In this document: positions 16,123 through 25,204 of the stretch, in pieces
Layout of the letters: each line of letters starts with the position of its first letter
How positions within the stretch are numbered: position 1 is the first letter of the stretch
Source of the DNA: Methylobacillus flagellatus_A
Lineage (GTDB): Bacteria > Pseudomonadota > Gammaproteobacteria > Burkholderiales > Methylophilaceae
Assembly: GCF_031344055.1 (NCBI RefSeq)
Contig: NZ_JADBEN010000003.1
DNA length: 64,000 nt
Reading direction: 5' to 3' (one strand)
Made by a program: the position numbers and the translations under genes
Notes under the pieces: generated by a model
The model's input: only the letters and a program-made list of their open reading frames with translations
What the model was told of the DNA's origin: nothing
Databases searched by the model: none

Positions 16123-17369
16123 GCGTATCCACGGACATCACCATCGTAGGCGCAGGGCCGTACGGGCTTTCCATTGCCGCCCATCTCAAGCAGCTTGGCA
16201 TGCGCTTCAGGATCATAGGAAGCCCTATGCATACCTGGCGTACGCACATGCCCAAAGGCATGCACCTGAAATCCGCAGGGCTGTCCGCGACGCTTTTCGA
16301 CCCCGAGCGCAAGTTCAGGCTCAAGGATTATTGCCGGCAGAACGGCATTCCCTACGAGGACGAGGGATTGCCGATCTCGCTCGAGTTGTTCACGCAATAT
16401 GGGATTGCCTTCCAGCAACAATTCGCCCCTCACCTCGAGGAAGCCAAGGTCGTGCAGCTGAAAAAGCAACGCGACGGCTTCGAGCTCACGCTGGACAACG
16501 GCGACCAGTTTACTTCCGGCAAGGTGGTGCTCGCAGTGGGCATCGATTATTTCCGTTACACCCCTGCCGTGTTGCAACAACTCAATAACCAACATTTCTC
16601 CCATAGCTCCCAGCACCACGACCTCAGCCGGTTTGCCGGCCAGGAGGTCGCCATCATAGGCAGCGGGTCCTCTGCCATCGATATGGCGGTATTGCTCAAT
16701 GAAATCGGCGCGAAGCCCTTGTTGCTGGCAAGGCGTACAGCGCTCAACTTCAACCAGAAGGAAGGCAGGGTCCGCGGCCTGTGGAGCCGGGTCTTGGCCC
16801 CGATGTCAGGCTTGGGGCCGGGTTGGAAGAACCTGCTGTGCGCCTCGGCTCCAGGTTTGTTTCGCTATTTGCCGGACCAGTCCCGCATCCGCATCGCCAA
16901 GGATTTTCTCGGCCCGTCGGGCGCATGGTTCATACAGGAGCGGCTCGATAAAGTGCCTATCATGCTCGGTCAGCAGCTCATCTCCGCCTACTCCGCTCAG
17001 GACAAGGCGCACTTACGCTTCTGGGGCGCTGACGGCAAGATATCGGAAATACAAGCGGACCATGTCATCGCGGCTACCGGCTACAAGGCAGACCTCGACA
17101 GGATTAGCTTCCTGGATGCGGAAATACGCGATCAGATCCAGCTCATCGGCAATACGCCCAGGCTCAGCCGCAATTTCGAATCCTCTGTAGGCGGGATATA
17201 TTTCGCCGGCCCATCCACGGTCAATAATTTCGGGCCGCTGATGCGCTTCGCATTGGGAGCGGGCTATGCTTCCAAAAAAATATCGCAGCACCTCGCCAGC
17301 GAACTCGGCGTGCGGGAGCAATCCCTCACCCGCCAGCAAGCCGCGGTCAGCGGCCAATACCAGCGATGA
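16119..17369 (+). CDS. FAD/NAD(P)-dependent monooxygenase-like protein
   Basis: The 416-residue protein has two Rossmann motifs: GAGPYG at 11-16 for FAD and IIGSGSSAID near 180-190 for NAD(P)H. The segment around HTWRTHMPKGMHLKS resembles flavin-containing and N-hydroxylating monooxygenases (SidA/PvdA and CzcO-like families), and ATGYKADLD near residue 325 is the C-terminal ATGY motif of those families. It should oxygenate a nitrogen, carbon or sulfur centre using NADPH and O2; the substrate is not evident. It is coupled at both ends by ATGA overlaps, to the nucleotidyltransferase and the exporter genes, so its product is probably made in step with both. Confidence 0.75.
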   Translation: MSVSTDITIVGAGPYGLSIAAHLKQLGMRFRIIGSPMHTWRTHMPKGMHLKSAGLSATLFDPERKFRLKDYCRQNGIPYEDEGLPISLELFTQYGIAFQQQFAPHLEEAKVVQLKKQRDGFELTLDNGDQFTSGKVVLAVGIDYFRYTPAVLQQLNNQHFSHSSQHHDLSRFAGQEVAIIGSGSSAIDMAVLLNEIGAKPLLLARRTALNFNQKEGRVRGLWSRVLAPMSGLGPGWKNLLCASAPGLFRYLPDQSRIRIAKDFLGPSGAWFIQERLDKVPIMLGQQLISAYSAQDKAHLRFWGADGKISEIQADHVIAATGYKADLDRISFLDAEIRDQIQLIGNTPRLSRNFESSVGGIYFAGPSTVNNFGPLMRFALGAGYASKKISQHLASELGVREQSLTRQQAAVSGQYQR

Positions 17370-18295
17370 TGTTGCCGGGCAGAATCGTCCGCCAACTCTG
17401 GCATAGCCCCGTGCTGCTTTTGCTCTACACGGCGTCGATCTGGGGCTGCAACGCCATCGCCGCCAAGCTGGCTGCAGGCAATATCTCGCCGATGAGCCTG
17501 GTCATGTTCCGCTGGCTGATCGTATGCACGGTATTAGCTATTTTCCTGCGCGAGCCTATCCGCAAGGAATGGCCGGTATTGCAGGCCAATTGGCGGCGCT
17601 TCCTCTGGCTGGGGTTTGCGGGCTTTACCGGCTTCAGCGCCCTGTTCTACCTGGCGGCTTACAAGACCTCGGCCGTCAATATCACTCTCCTGCAGACTTC
17701 AATGCCGCCTTTCATCATGCTGGGCGCCTGGCTGTACTTCAAGGAGCATATCAGCGGCGCCAGCGTGGTCGGCATGCTCATGGCCCTGTTCAGCATGGTG
17801 TTGATCGCCTCCCACGGCAGGCTGGAGACGCTGCTCCACCTTTCTTTCAACCTGGGCGACGTCGCCATGATCCTCGCCTGCATGTTGTATGCCGTCTATA
17901 CGCTCTCGATCCGCAAGCGCCCTGCGCTACCGGCGCTGGTATTTTTTTTCGGCATGGCGATAGGCGGCTTGCTGACGTCCCTGCCACTGCTGCTGATGGA
18001 AATGTTGGCAGGCTATACCTATTGGCCCAATGCCACGGGCTGGTGGGTGCTGGCGTTCGTGACGGTCGGCCCCACCTTGACCGCCCAGCTTGCCTATATG
18101 CGCGGTGTGGAACTGATCGGACCGGCGCGCGCGAGCCTGTTTCCCTGCCTGGTTCCGGCGCTGGGCGCCATGTTCGCCGTGATCACATTGGGCGAACCTT
18201 TCCTGTTCTACCACGGCCTGGCGCTGATACTGGGCCTGGGCGGCGTGTACCTGGCGGAAGCCAGGGTCAAGCTGATGAAATCGAGAACGGCATGA
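17366..18295 (+). CDS. EamA-family (DMT) transporter, probable exporter
   Basis: The 309-residue inner-membrane protein has ten predicted helices and the duplicated EamA layout, with YTASIWGCNAIAAKLAAG in the first helix pair and PTLTAQLAYMRGVELIGPARASLFPCLVPALGA near the C-terminal one. DMT family members mostly export amino acids and small metabolites. It follows the monooxygenase gene with an ATGA overlap. In this operon it is the best candidate for exporting the end product, while the ABC genes downstream would take up a substrate or recover the product. Confidence 0.8.
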   Translation: MMLPGRIVRQLWHSPVLLLLYTASIWGCNAIAAKLAAGNISPMSLVMFRWLIVCTVLAIFLREPIRKEWPVLQANWRRFLWLGFAGFTGFSALFYLAAYKTSAVNITLLQTSMPPFIMLGAWLYFKEHISGASVVGMLMALFSMVLIASHGRLETLLHLSFNLGDVAMILACMLYAVYTLSIRKRPALPALVFFFGMAIGGLLTSLPLLLMEMLAGYTYWPNATGWWVLAFVTVGPTLTAQLAYMRGVELIGPARASLFPCLVPALGAMFAVITLGEPFLFYHGLALILGLGGVYLAEARVKLMKSRTA

Positions 18296-18310
18296 AGCGA
18301 GGATATCAAT

Positions 18311-18985
18311 ATGGATAGCAGTCAATACCGCGACGGTTTGTACGGCGAGCAGCATCTCGCGCTGCAAGAGGATTTCGAGACCGTGAAGCTGGCCGCCGCA
18401 GTGCACAACAACATCGTCAGCCAGAAAATCGAGGAAATGCATAAAGCATTCATAGAAAGCCGGGACATGTTCTTCCTGAGCACGATAGACCACCGCGGCT
18501 ACCCGACCTGCTCATACAAAGGCGGCGACCGGGGTTTCATCAAGGTGATCGACGAGAAGACGCTCGCCTTCCCCAGCTACGACGGCAACGGCATGTTCCT
18601 CTCCATGGGCAACATCACGCGCAACCGCCAGGTCGGCATGCTGCTGATCGACTTCGAAATTCCGCACCGCATCCGCATCCATGGCAAAGCCAGCATAGAC
18701 CGCGAAGACCCGCTCCTGGCCGAGTATGCCGGCAGCGAGCTGGTGGTGCGGGTTGAGATCACCGAGCTTTTCGTCAATTGCTCGCGCTATATCCACCGCT
18801 TCAAGCGCGTGGCGGATTCCAACTACGTACCGCGCCACGGCGCCGAGACCAGGCTGCCCGAGTGGAAACGCATCGATAATCTGCAGGAAGCGTTACCGGA
18901 GCGCGACAAGCATATCGCCGAGGCATTGGGCGGCACCATTACGCCTGATGAGTACGAGGTCTTGGTCCGGACAGGCAAGGCTTAA
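18311..18985 (+). CDS. Pyridoxamine 5'-phosphate oxidase-like flavoprotein (copy 1)
   Basis: The 224-residue protein has the split-barrel FMN-binding core: FIESRDMFFLSTIDHRGYPTC, TLAFPSYDGNGMF, VGMLLIDFE and RIRIHGKASI. Close relatives are general PPOX-fold proteins of unknown substrate rather than PdxH, whose C-terminal pyridoxamine-binding part is absent. It may be an FMN-dependent reductase or oxidase for a pathway step. GAGG 8 bases upstream supports the ATG at 18311. A paralogue with the same core motifs lies at 24393-25049 on the other strand, just past the operon's end. Confidence 0.8.
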   Translation: MDSSQYRDGLYGEQHLALQEDFETVKLAAAVHNNIVSQKIEEMHKAFIESRDMFFLSTIDHRGYPTCSYKGGDRGFIKVIDEKTLAFPSYDGNGMFLSMGNITRNRQVGMLLIDFEIPHRIRIHGKASIDREDPLLAEYAGSELVVRVEITELFVNCSRYIHRFKRVADSNYVPRHGAETRLPEWKRIDNLQEALPERDKHIAEALGGTITPDEYEVLVRTGKA

Positions 18986-19003
18986 ATTCGGGCATTGGCG
19001 ATC

Positions 19004-19711
19004 ATGTTCAACTACCTCCGCAGCAAAGCGTGTGTACTGTCATTTACCGGCGGCTTCGTGGATGTCGTCGGATTCGCAGCGCTGTTCGGCCTATTTGCCA
19101 ACCACATGACGGGCAACATCGTGATGATAGGCGTGTCATTGAGCTATTCCAGCCCGGGCATGGCCCTCAAGCTGCTCGCTATCCCCACCTTCATAGGCAG
19201 CATTGCATTGATGCGCCTCCTGGTGTTGAGGCTGCATACGCACGGGTGCGAACTGACGCGCATCCTTTGCCTGACGCAAGCCGCCCTCCTGGTGCTGGCC
19301 ATGGTGGCCGCGATTGCCTCCCTGCCGCACCATGACCCGAATGACCCGTTGCTGATCGCCGCAGGCCTGTTCGCGGTCGCGGCCATGAGCGTACAGAACA
19401 CCCAGGACAAACTGGTGCATACCGGTTGCGCACCTACCACTGTCATGACCGGGAACCTGGTACAAGCCGTCATCGACTTCGTCGACTTGTACCTTGCCAA
19501 GTCCAATGCGACACTAGAGACACGCCAGCGGCTGAAGCAATCCACGGCCGCGATTGCCTGTTTTATCGCGGGAGCGGTGCTAGGCGCGCTGATGCTGAAG
19601 CACTTTTCCTTCGCATGCCTCGCGTTGCCCATATTGCTGCTGCTCGCCATGGGATTGATGCCGGCGATGGTTCCATTGGAGAATCAGAGGATGCGCATCG
19701 AAATGAAGTAA
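19004..19711 (+). CDS. DUF1275 (YoaK-like) membrane protein
   Basis: The product is 235 residues from ATG 19004; a TTG at 18995 is the outer limit. It has six hydrophobic helices and the family start SFTGGFVDVVGFAALFGLFANHMTGNIV. The repeated LVQAVIDFVDL segment follows later. DUF1275 proteins are integral membrane proteins of unknown function, often beside redox or signalling genes. This copy is embedded in the long operon between the PPOX-like gene and the ABC importer, which hints at a transport or membrane-sensing role. Confidence 0.8.
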   Translation: MFNYLRSKACVLSFTGGFVDVVGFAALFGLFANHMTGNIVMIGVSLSYSSPGMALKLLAIPTFIGSIALMRLLVLRLHTHGCELTRILCLTQAALLVLAMVAAIASLPHHDPNDPLLIAAGLFAVAAMSVQNTQDKLVHTGCAPTTVMTGNLVQAVIDFVDLYLAKSNATLETRQRLKQSTAAIACFIAGAVLGALMLKHFSFACLALPILLLLAMGLMPAMVPLENQRMRIEMK

Positions 19712-19746
19712 AGTGCTGGCGAAGCCGCCAGCCGTATGACGGTTGA

Positions 19747-20739
19747 ATGAAGAACACGAATATGAAGTCCCTCCTTAGAACCCACATCATAAGCCAGGAA
19801 ACCGCCGTATTGCTGGCGGCGCTCCTGCTGGCGCTTTTGTTCGCCATGACCCTGGACGCCTTCGCCACCTGGGGCAACATGATGACCCTGCTACGCAGCG
19901 TGTCGGTGCTCGGTATACTGGCGCTCGGCATGATCCCGGTCGTGATCGTGCGCGGCATAGACCTCTCCCAGGTAGGCATCAGCATGGTGTCGTCGGCCAT
20001 CGTGGTGAAGTGCATCGTCCTGGGGTTCCCCTTGCCGCTATGCCTGCTGGTCGGGCTGGCATTGGCCCTGGCGATGGGCGCGATCAACAGCCTGCTGGTG
20101 GACCGCCTGCAGATTCCCGTGCTGTTCGTCACCTTGACCACCGTCTTCATCTTCGTCGGCCTGGCCAGGATTACCGTGCTGCCCTCGATGATCATCAACC
20201 TGCCCCCGGGAAAGCTGGAATTGACCGTGCTCTCGATGAACTGGCACGGCGTGCCGGTGCCCATGCTGGTGTTTGCCGCCTGCGCCCTCTTCATGCATCT
20301 GTTCCTGGCGCACACCACGCCCGGCCGCTTCCTCTATGCTTATGGAGACAATGCCGAGACTGCCAGGCTCTACGGCATGCCCATCCGCTCCATCCTGTTC
20401 ATGGCCTATATGAGTTCGGCGCTGCTGGCCTTCGTGGCGGGCGTGCTAATGGTGTCGGGCACGGCCATCGTCGACCTCAAGACCGTAAGCTCCACGCTGA
20501 TCTTCGACGTGATCCTGGTGGTGATCATCGGGGGCGCCAGCTTCTCGGGCGCGCGCGGCAGCGTGGCGAGCGTGCTGGCCGGATTGCTGCTCATGGGGGT
20601 GCTGCTCAACGCCATGACCATCATGGACATCAACAGCCAGTTGCAGAACATGATCAAGGGCGCGGTGCTGCTTGCCGTGCTCATCGTAGACAAATGCCTG
20701 AACCCGCTGGACGAGGAATCCGCCCGGCAAAGTATTTGA
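19747..20739 (+). CDS. Ribose-type ABC importer permease
   Basis: The 330-residue protein is all hydrophobic helices with the BPD_transp_2 signature of RbsC and XylH: ALGMIPVVIVRGIDLSQVGISM near residue 60, ARLYGMPIRSILF (EAA-like loop) and IIGGASFSGARGSVASVLAG. Family members import monosaccharides, polyols, AI-2 and, in some cases, nucleosides. A second permease domain occurs fused to the ATPase two genes further on, so the transporter is probably a permease heterodimer. The start may be ATG 19747 or 19762; neither has a strong ribosome site. Confidence 0.85.
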   Translation: MKNTNMKSLLRTHIISQETAVLLAALLLALLFAMTLDAFATWGNMMTLLRSVSVLGILALGMIPVVIVRGIDLSQVGISMVSSAIVVKCIVLGFPLPLCLLVGLALALAMGAINSLLVDRLQIPVLFVTLTTVFIFVGLARITVLPSMIINLPPGKLELTVLSMNWHGVPVPMLVFAACALFMHLFLAHTTPGRFLYAYGDNAETARLYGMPIRSILFMAYMSSALLAFVAGVLMVSGTAIVDLKTVSSTLIFDVILVVIIGGASFSGARGSVASVLAGLLLMGVLLNAMTIMDINSQLQNMIKGAVLLAVLIVDKCLNPLDEESARQSI

Positions 20740-20765
20740 CCAGTTTGACAAAGAGGAGATGATTC

Positions 20766-21773
20766 ATGAAAACCAAAAAAAACAACCCATTACGCAAGCT
20801 GCTGCTCGGCGGCATGATGCTTTCGCTGACGGCGGGAACAGTGGCTTACGCCACGCCGCGGGACCAGATGCGGCTGGATTTCGACAAGGCAGTGAAGGGC
20901 AAGACCGTGGCATGGGTGCCGATCACCCTCGGCAACCCGATAGGCGACATGTGGACCGCCGCCATGCGGCAGAACTTCGAGAAGTACGGCGTCAAGTTCC
21001 TGGTGCGCGACCCCAACTTCAGCACCAGCGCCCAGTTGCAGGCGGTCACCAACCTCATCAACCAGAAGCCGGACGTGCTGATCGTCCAGAACGCCAATGT
21101 CACGCTGCTGACCAAGGAATTGAAGCGCGCCATGGACAACGGCATTTACGTGGTGCAGGTCAACCTGCTTTCGAACCAGCCGACCGATGCTTATGTGGGC
21201 GTGGATTACGTCGATGTCGGGCGCCAGATCGCCAGGGACATCGTCAAGGAATGCGGCGGCGGCAAGTCCTCCGGCAAGGTCGCCTTCGTACAGGGCGAGG
21301 CCACGGCCACGGACAGCATAGACCAGCTCAAGGGCCTCATGGAAGTGTTCAAGCAGGACAAGAGCATCAAGCTGGTCTCCACCCAGTCGGCCAAGTGGGA
21401 CAGCAACCTGGCCAACCAGATCACGGCCACCACCTTGCAGCAGCACCCCGACCTGTGCGCCACTTACGGTTCCTGGGGCATCATGCAGCAAGGCGCCGCC
21501 CAGGCCGTGAAGACCGCGGGCCTGCAAGGCAAGGTCAAGGTATACGCTTCCAGCGACGGTCCGCGTTCGGATTGCGACCTGGTCGAGCAGAAGCTCTTCC
21601 ACAAGATCCTGTCTTTCCGCGCCGACATTCAGGGAGAGCAAGTATCGAACGCCGTGATCAGCCTGCTGCAAAGCGGCAACAAGCCCGGCAGCAAGCACAT
21701 GACCATCCTTTCCAATAATTACTGGGTCACCGGCAAGCAGGAGCGCAACTATTGCTACGACCTGCCGAAATAA
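20766..21773 (+). CDS. Periplasmic sugar-type substrate-binding protein
   Basis: The 335-residue product has a Sec signal peptide (MKTKKNNPLRKLLLGGMML, cleavage near TVAYA-T) and a periplasmic-binding-protein type 1 fold similar to RbsB: VAWVPITLGNPIGDMWTAAM, QLQAVTNLINQKPDVLIVQ and YVGVDYVDVGRQIARDI. GAGGAG at 20753-20758 supports the ATG. Cysteines in the C-terminal half (ECGGG, DLCATYG, SDCDL, NYCYD) may form disulfides. It would deliver its ligand to the permease pair encoded on both sides. The ligand could be a sugar or, given the context, the signal or metabolite made by the cluster. Confidence 0.85.
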   Translation: MKTKKNNPLRKLLLGGMMLSLTAGTVAYATPRDQMRLDFDKAVKGKTVAWVPITLGNPIGDMWTAAMRQNFEKYGVKFLVRDPNFSTSAQLQAVTNLINQKPDVLIVQNANVTLLTKELKRAMDNGIYVVQVNLLSNQPTDAYVGVDYVDVGRQIARDIVKECGGGKSSGKVAFVQGEATATDSIDQLKGLMEVFKQDKSIKLVSTQSAKWDSNLANQITATTLQQHPDLCATYGSWGIMQQGAAQAVKTAGLQGKVKVYASSDGPRSDCDLVEQKLFHKILSFRADIQGEQVSNAVISLLQSGNKPGSKHMTILSNNYWVTGKQERNYCYDLPK

Positions 21774-21818
21774 GCCCCTTGTACGGAAGGGCCGTGACCG
21801 GTCGTGCAAGGACGGAAC

Positions 21819-24371
21819 ATGCGTAAACCGGGCTGGATGAAACATGCCGACCCTGGCGCCTGGGCGCTGGCGGTTGCAGTGCTGGCCTTGTTCGGCGTGT
21901 TTGCCGCCTTGCTGCCGCACTACGCGAGCGCGATGAACGTCGAGCAATTGCTGCGGGATTATGCCGAGCCCGCGCTGATTGTCGCGGGCATGGCCATCGT
22001 CATCATCGCAGGGGGGATAGACCTCTCAGTGGGCGCGGTGTTCGCGGTCGCCAACTTCACGGCGATTTTCCTGCTCAAGCTGCACGGGGTGCCGCTGGAA
22101 GCCGCGATTCCCCTGACACTGGCCGTCGGCCTCCTGATCGGCCTGACCAACGGCGTGCTCATCGGCTATGTCAGGACGCCGCCCTTCCTGACCACCCTGG
22201 CCATGTTGCTGATCTTGCGCGCGGGTTACGAGTGGGTGTCGGATGCCTACGCCATGGACCTGGTGGATGCCTATCACGAGAGCGAGGCCTGGGACTTTCT
22301 CGGCAGCGGCGCGCTTGCGGGCATCCCGGTCAACATGCTGGTGCTGGCGGCGTGCGGCCTGCTGGCGCACCTGCTGCTGACACGAAGCCGGTGGGGCACC
22401 TACCTTGCCGCAGTGGGGGCCAGCAACAAGGCCGCGCGCCATGCGGGCATCCGCGTCAACCGGGTCGTCCTGCTGTCGTATGCCTGCAGCGGCCTGTTGG
22501 CGGCATTAGCGGGCATCCTGTATGCCGCGCGCCAGAATAGTACGGGCACCGATACCGGCATCGGCATGGAGCTCATGGCCATCACCGCCTGCGTACTTGG
22601 CGGCATCAGTCTTTCCGGCGGCAAGGGCTCCATCATGCGCGCCCTGCTCGGCACTGCCTTCATCTTCCTGCTCATCAACGGCCTGATCCGCTTCAATATC
22701 AGCGGCAGCTTGTCCGCCACGCTGACCGGCATCGTGCTCCTAGGCGCGATTGCTGTCATGGGAAGGGCCAGGCAGGAAAAAGTGCCAGTCTCGCTGTCAG
22801 GAGCCGGCGTGCCCAGGCCGCTGGACGTGCCCTTGAATGCTGCATCCGGCCATGCATCTGCCGGGATACCGAGCAGCCGCGCCTGCGTGGTGAGCCTGCA
22901 CGATATCGGCAAGCAATACGGCGGGCAGCATGCCTTGCAGCATGTCAGCCTGGAGCTTTACCCGGGCGAGATCATGGCGCTGCTGGGGGAGAACGGCGCG
23001 GGCAAGTCCACATTGTGCAAGATCCTGGCCGGGGCGGTCATGCCGAGCAGCGGACAATTATCGGTCCGGCACTCGCCCATGACGTTCCGCACTCCTGCCG
23101 ACAGTATCCAGGCCGGAATCGCGATGATCTACCAGGAGAGCAGCCTGATCGAGCATATGACGGTCGCGCAAAACATCATGCTTGGCCAGGAGCCCTGGCT
23201 TTACCCTACGCATGACGCCATGGAGCAGGTACGCAGCCTGTTGCGGGAATTCCGGTTGGACCTCGACCCGGCTACAGAAGTCGCCGACCTTGGCATTGCC
23301 CAGAAAAAGCTTGTGGAAACCATGCGGGCCATCCGCCTCCAGGCCAAGGTGATGATATTCGACGAGCCCACGGCCAGCCTCAGCCAGGCCGAGTCGGATT
23401 ATTTTTATTCCTTGCTGCGCCATCTGCGGCTGCAGGGGGTCGCCATCGTATTGATCACGCATGCCCTGGAAGAGGCGCTGGGGGTCGCCGACCAGGTGAC
23501 GATCCTGCGCGACGGGCGTTGCGTTCTGCAGCGGCAGCCGGTTAGCGGGCTCGATCGCGCCGCCCTGATCCGGCATATGGTGGGGCGGGAGCTTGAGGAT
23601 AGCTACGCCGTGCCGGCGGCGCATGCGAAGCCCAGCGCCGCCGCGGGCGCCGGGCTGGCGCTGCGCAACCTCAGCCTGCCTGGCCTGGGCGAGGATATCT
23701 CGCTGGACTTCCCTCCCCACGGCATCACCGGCATGGCAGGCCTGGTCGGGGCCGGACGGACGGAAATCGCCAGGGCCGCGACGGGCACCTCGCGCGACCA
23801 GGCCAAGGTAAAGGGCCAGGTTTTGCTGCGAGGCAGGGAAGTCAGTCTGCGCAACCCCCGAGAGGCTATCGAGAACGGCCTGGTCTACGTCACCGAGAAC
23901 CGCCATGAAGACGGCCTGTTCGCGACCATGGATGTGGCCGACAACCTCTACCTGGCATTGCTCTCAACGCGCAAGGGCTGGCGGTTCTGGTATTCCCGCC
24001 GCGTGGCGCGCGAGCTGGCCGCGGCATGGACGGCCAAGCTCGGCATCAGCGGCCTGCATGCCGAGCAAGCGGTTGCGACCTATTCCGGCGGCAACCAGCA
24101 GAAAATCCTCATCGCGCGGGCGCTCATCCTCTCGCCGCAGGCGGCCTTCTTCGACGAACCCACCCACGGCGTGGACATAGGCGCCATCGCGAAGATACAT
24201 GAGGCGATACGGGAACTGGCCGCGCAAGGAAAGATCGTCATCCTGATTTCCTCCTACCTGCCCGAGCTCCTCAAGCTCTCGAACCGCATCCTGGTGCTGC
24301 GCAAGGGCAAGGTCGAAGGCGAACTGGAACAGGCGAGCCAAGACGACATCCTGAACCTGGCGGCGCACTAG
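21819..24371 (+). CDS. Fused ABC importer: permease plus tandem ATPase domains
   Basis: This 850-residue protein (ATG 21819 behind AAGGACGG; frame open to 21804) joins an RbsC-like permease (about 1-325: AGGIDLSVGAVFAVANFTA, GGISLSGGKGS) to an RbsA-like duplicated ATPase. The first ATPase has GENGAGKST, a degenerate signature GIAQKKLVETMRAI and MIFDEPTASLS. The second has a degenerate Walker A (GLVGAGRTEI), a good signature YSGGNQQKI and FFDEPTHGVD. RbsA-type ATPases normally have this asymmetry, but permease and ATPase are usually separate chains. With the free permease at 19747 and the binding protein between, it makes a complete importer. The stop codon lies within a 22-bp palindrome that may end the operon. 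Confidence 0.9.
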   Translation: MRKPGWMKHADPGAWALAVAVLALFGVFAALLPHYASAMNVEQLLRDYAEPALIVAGMAIVIIAGGIDLSVGAVFAVANFTAIFLLKLHGVPLEAAIPLTLAVGLLIGLTNGVLIGYVRTPPFLTTLAMLLILRAGYEWVSDAYAMDLVDAYHESEAWDFLGSGALAGIPVNMLVLAACGLLAHLLLTRSRWGTYLAAVGASNKAARHAGIRVNRVVLLSYACSGLLAALAGILYAARQNSTGTDTGIGMELMAITACVLGGISLSGGKGSIMRALLGTAFIFLLINGLIRFNISGSLSATLTGIVLLGAIAVMGRARQEKVPVSLSGAGVPRPLDVPLNAASGHASAGIPSSRACVVSLHDIGKQYGGQHALQHVSLELYPGEIMALLGENGAGKSTLCKILAGAVMPSSGQLSVRHSPMTFRTPADSIQAGIAMIYQESSLIEHMTVAQNIMLGQEPWLYPTHDAMEQVRSLLREFRLDLDPATEVADLGIAQKKLVETMRAIRLQAKVMIFDEPTASLSQAESDYFYSLLRHLRLQGVAIVLITHALEEALGVADQVTILRDGRCVLQRQPVSGLDRAALIRHMVGRELEDSYAVPAAHAKPSAAAGAGLALRNLSLPGLGEDISLDFPPHGITGMAGLVGAGRTEIARAATGTSRDQAKVKGQVLLRGREVSLRNPREAIENGLVYVTENRHEDGLFATMDVADNLYLALLSTRKGWRFWYSRRVARELAAAWTAKLGISGLHAEQAVATYSGGNQQKILIARALILSPQAAFFDEPTHGVDIGAIAKIHEAIRELAAQGKIVILISSYLPELLKLSNRILVLRKGKVEGELEQASQDDILNLAAH

Positions 24372-24390
24372 GGCCTGTTAACAGGCCCTA
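24369..24390. terminator. Perfect 22-bp palindrome at the operon end
   Basis: TAGGGCCTGTT (24369-24379) is followed directly by its exact complement AACAGGCCCTA (24380-24390), overlapping the stop codon of the ABC fusion gene. It lies between that gene and the convergent PPOX-like gene. There is no clear U-tract, so it may be a weak bidirectional terminator or a repeat of the family also seen at 52309-52336. Confidence 0.55.
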
Positions 24391-24392
24391 AA

Positions 24393-25049
24393 TCAGGCTT
24401 CGCCTTTCTTCACCTTGTCCGCATACTCCTCCTGGCTGATGAGGCCGCCCAACGAATCCGCTATCCCTTGGGCGCGTTCGGGCAGTGCGGACTGCAGGTC
24501 GTCGATGCGCTTCCACTGGGGTTCCGGCGTCGGCTCCTCGGCGCTGGGCACGTACTTCGAGCGCTCGATGCGCTGGTAACGGTGGATATAGCGCGGGCAA
24601 TTGGTGAAGATATCCGTGACGTGGACGCGCACGACCACCTCCGCGCCCGCATAGGCGCTTAGCAAGGGATCGTCGAAATCCACCGAGGCGGTGCCGTGGA
24701 TACGGATGCGGTTGGGGGTCTCGAAATCAATCAGCAGCATGCCGATCTTGTCGTTGGCGATCATGTTGCCTATCGAGAGGAACATGCCGTTGCCGTCGTA
24801 GCTGGGAAAGGCCAGCGTCTTCTCGTCCAGCACCCTGATGAAACCTGGGTCGCCGCCCTTGTAGGAACAAGTAGGGTAGCCCCGGTGGTCCAGCGTGGTC
24901 AGGAAGAACATTTCCCTGCTTTCGATGAACTCGCGATGGGACGCCGTCATGCTCGACGCGACGATGTTCTTGCGTACTGCGTCGGCAAGCCGGGTGGTTT
25001 CGAACCGTTCTTGTACATGCCGATGCTGTTTACTATAGAAATCACTCAT
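24393..25049 (-). CDS. Pyridoxamine 5'-phosphate oxidase-like flavoprotein (copy 2)
   Basis: The 218-residue protein from ATG 25049 (GAGAGAG, 5-base spacer; a GTG at 25055 is possible) parallels the copy at 18311 along its whole length. Shared blocks include DHRGYPTCSYKGGD, DEKTLAFPSYDGNGMFLS and RYIHR. The FMN-binding barrel is intact in both. It is transcribed towards the operon end and away from the divergent IclR gene, with a shared 155-base promoter region. The two copies may act on successive intermediates or as a heterodimer. Confidence 0.8.
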   Translation of the reverse strand: MSDFYSKQHRHVQERFETTRLADAVRKNIVASSMTASHREFIESREMFFLTTLDHRGYPTCSYKGGDPGFIRVLDEKTLAFPSYDGNGMFLSIGNMIANDKIGMLLIDFETPNRIRIHGTASVDFDDPLLSAYAGAEVVVRVHVTDIFTNCPRYIHRYQRIERSKYVPSAEEPTPEPQWKRIDDLQSALPERAQGIADSLGGLISQEEYADKVKKGEA

Positions 25050-25204
25050 CTGCACTCTCTCGTTATGTATATCTCAGCCAAGGCTCGTGCCTGGCTCGAT
25101 CGCGGCTTTCAATGCGGCCTGTCGCTGAAAAGTGTTAACATAAACAGACGCCAAGTCAAGTCGGAGCCAGGGGTTCCAAACCGCATCACAATGCTCCAGC
25201 GATA

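Noticed and set aside
20790..21947. A 385-codon minus-strand frame over the binding-protein gene
   Set aside because: It runs antisense to a binding protein with a good signal peptide and ribosome site, and has no family features.
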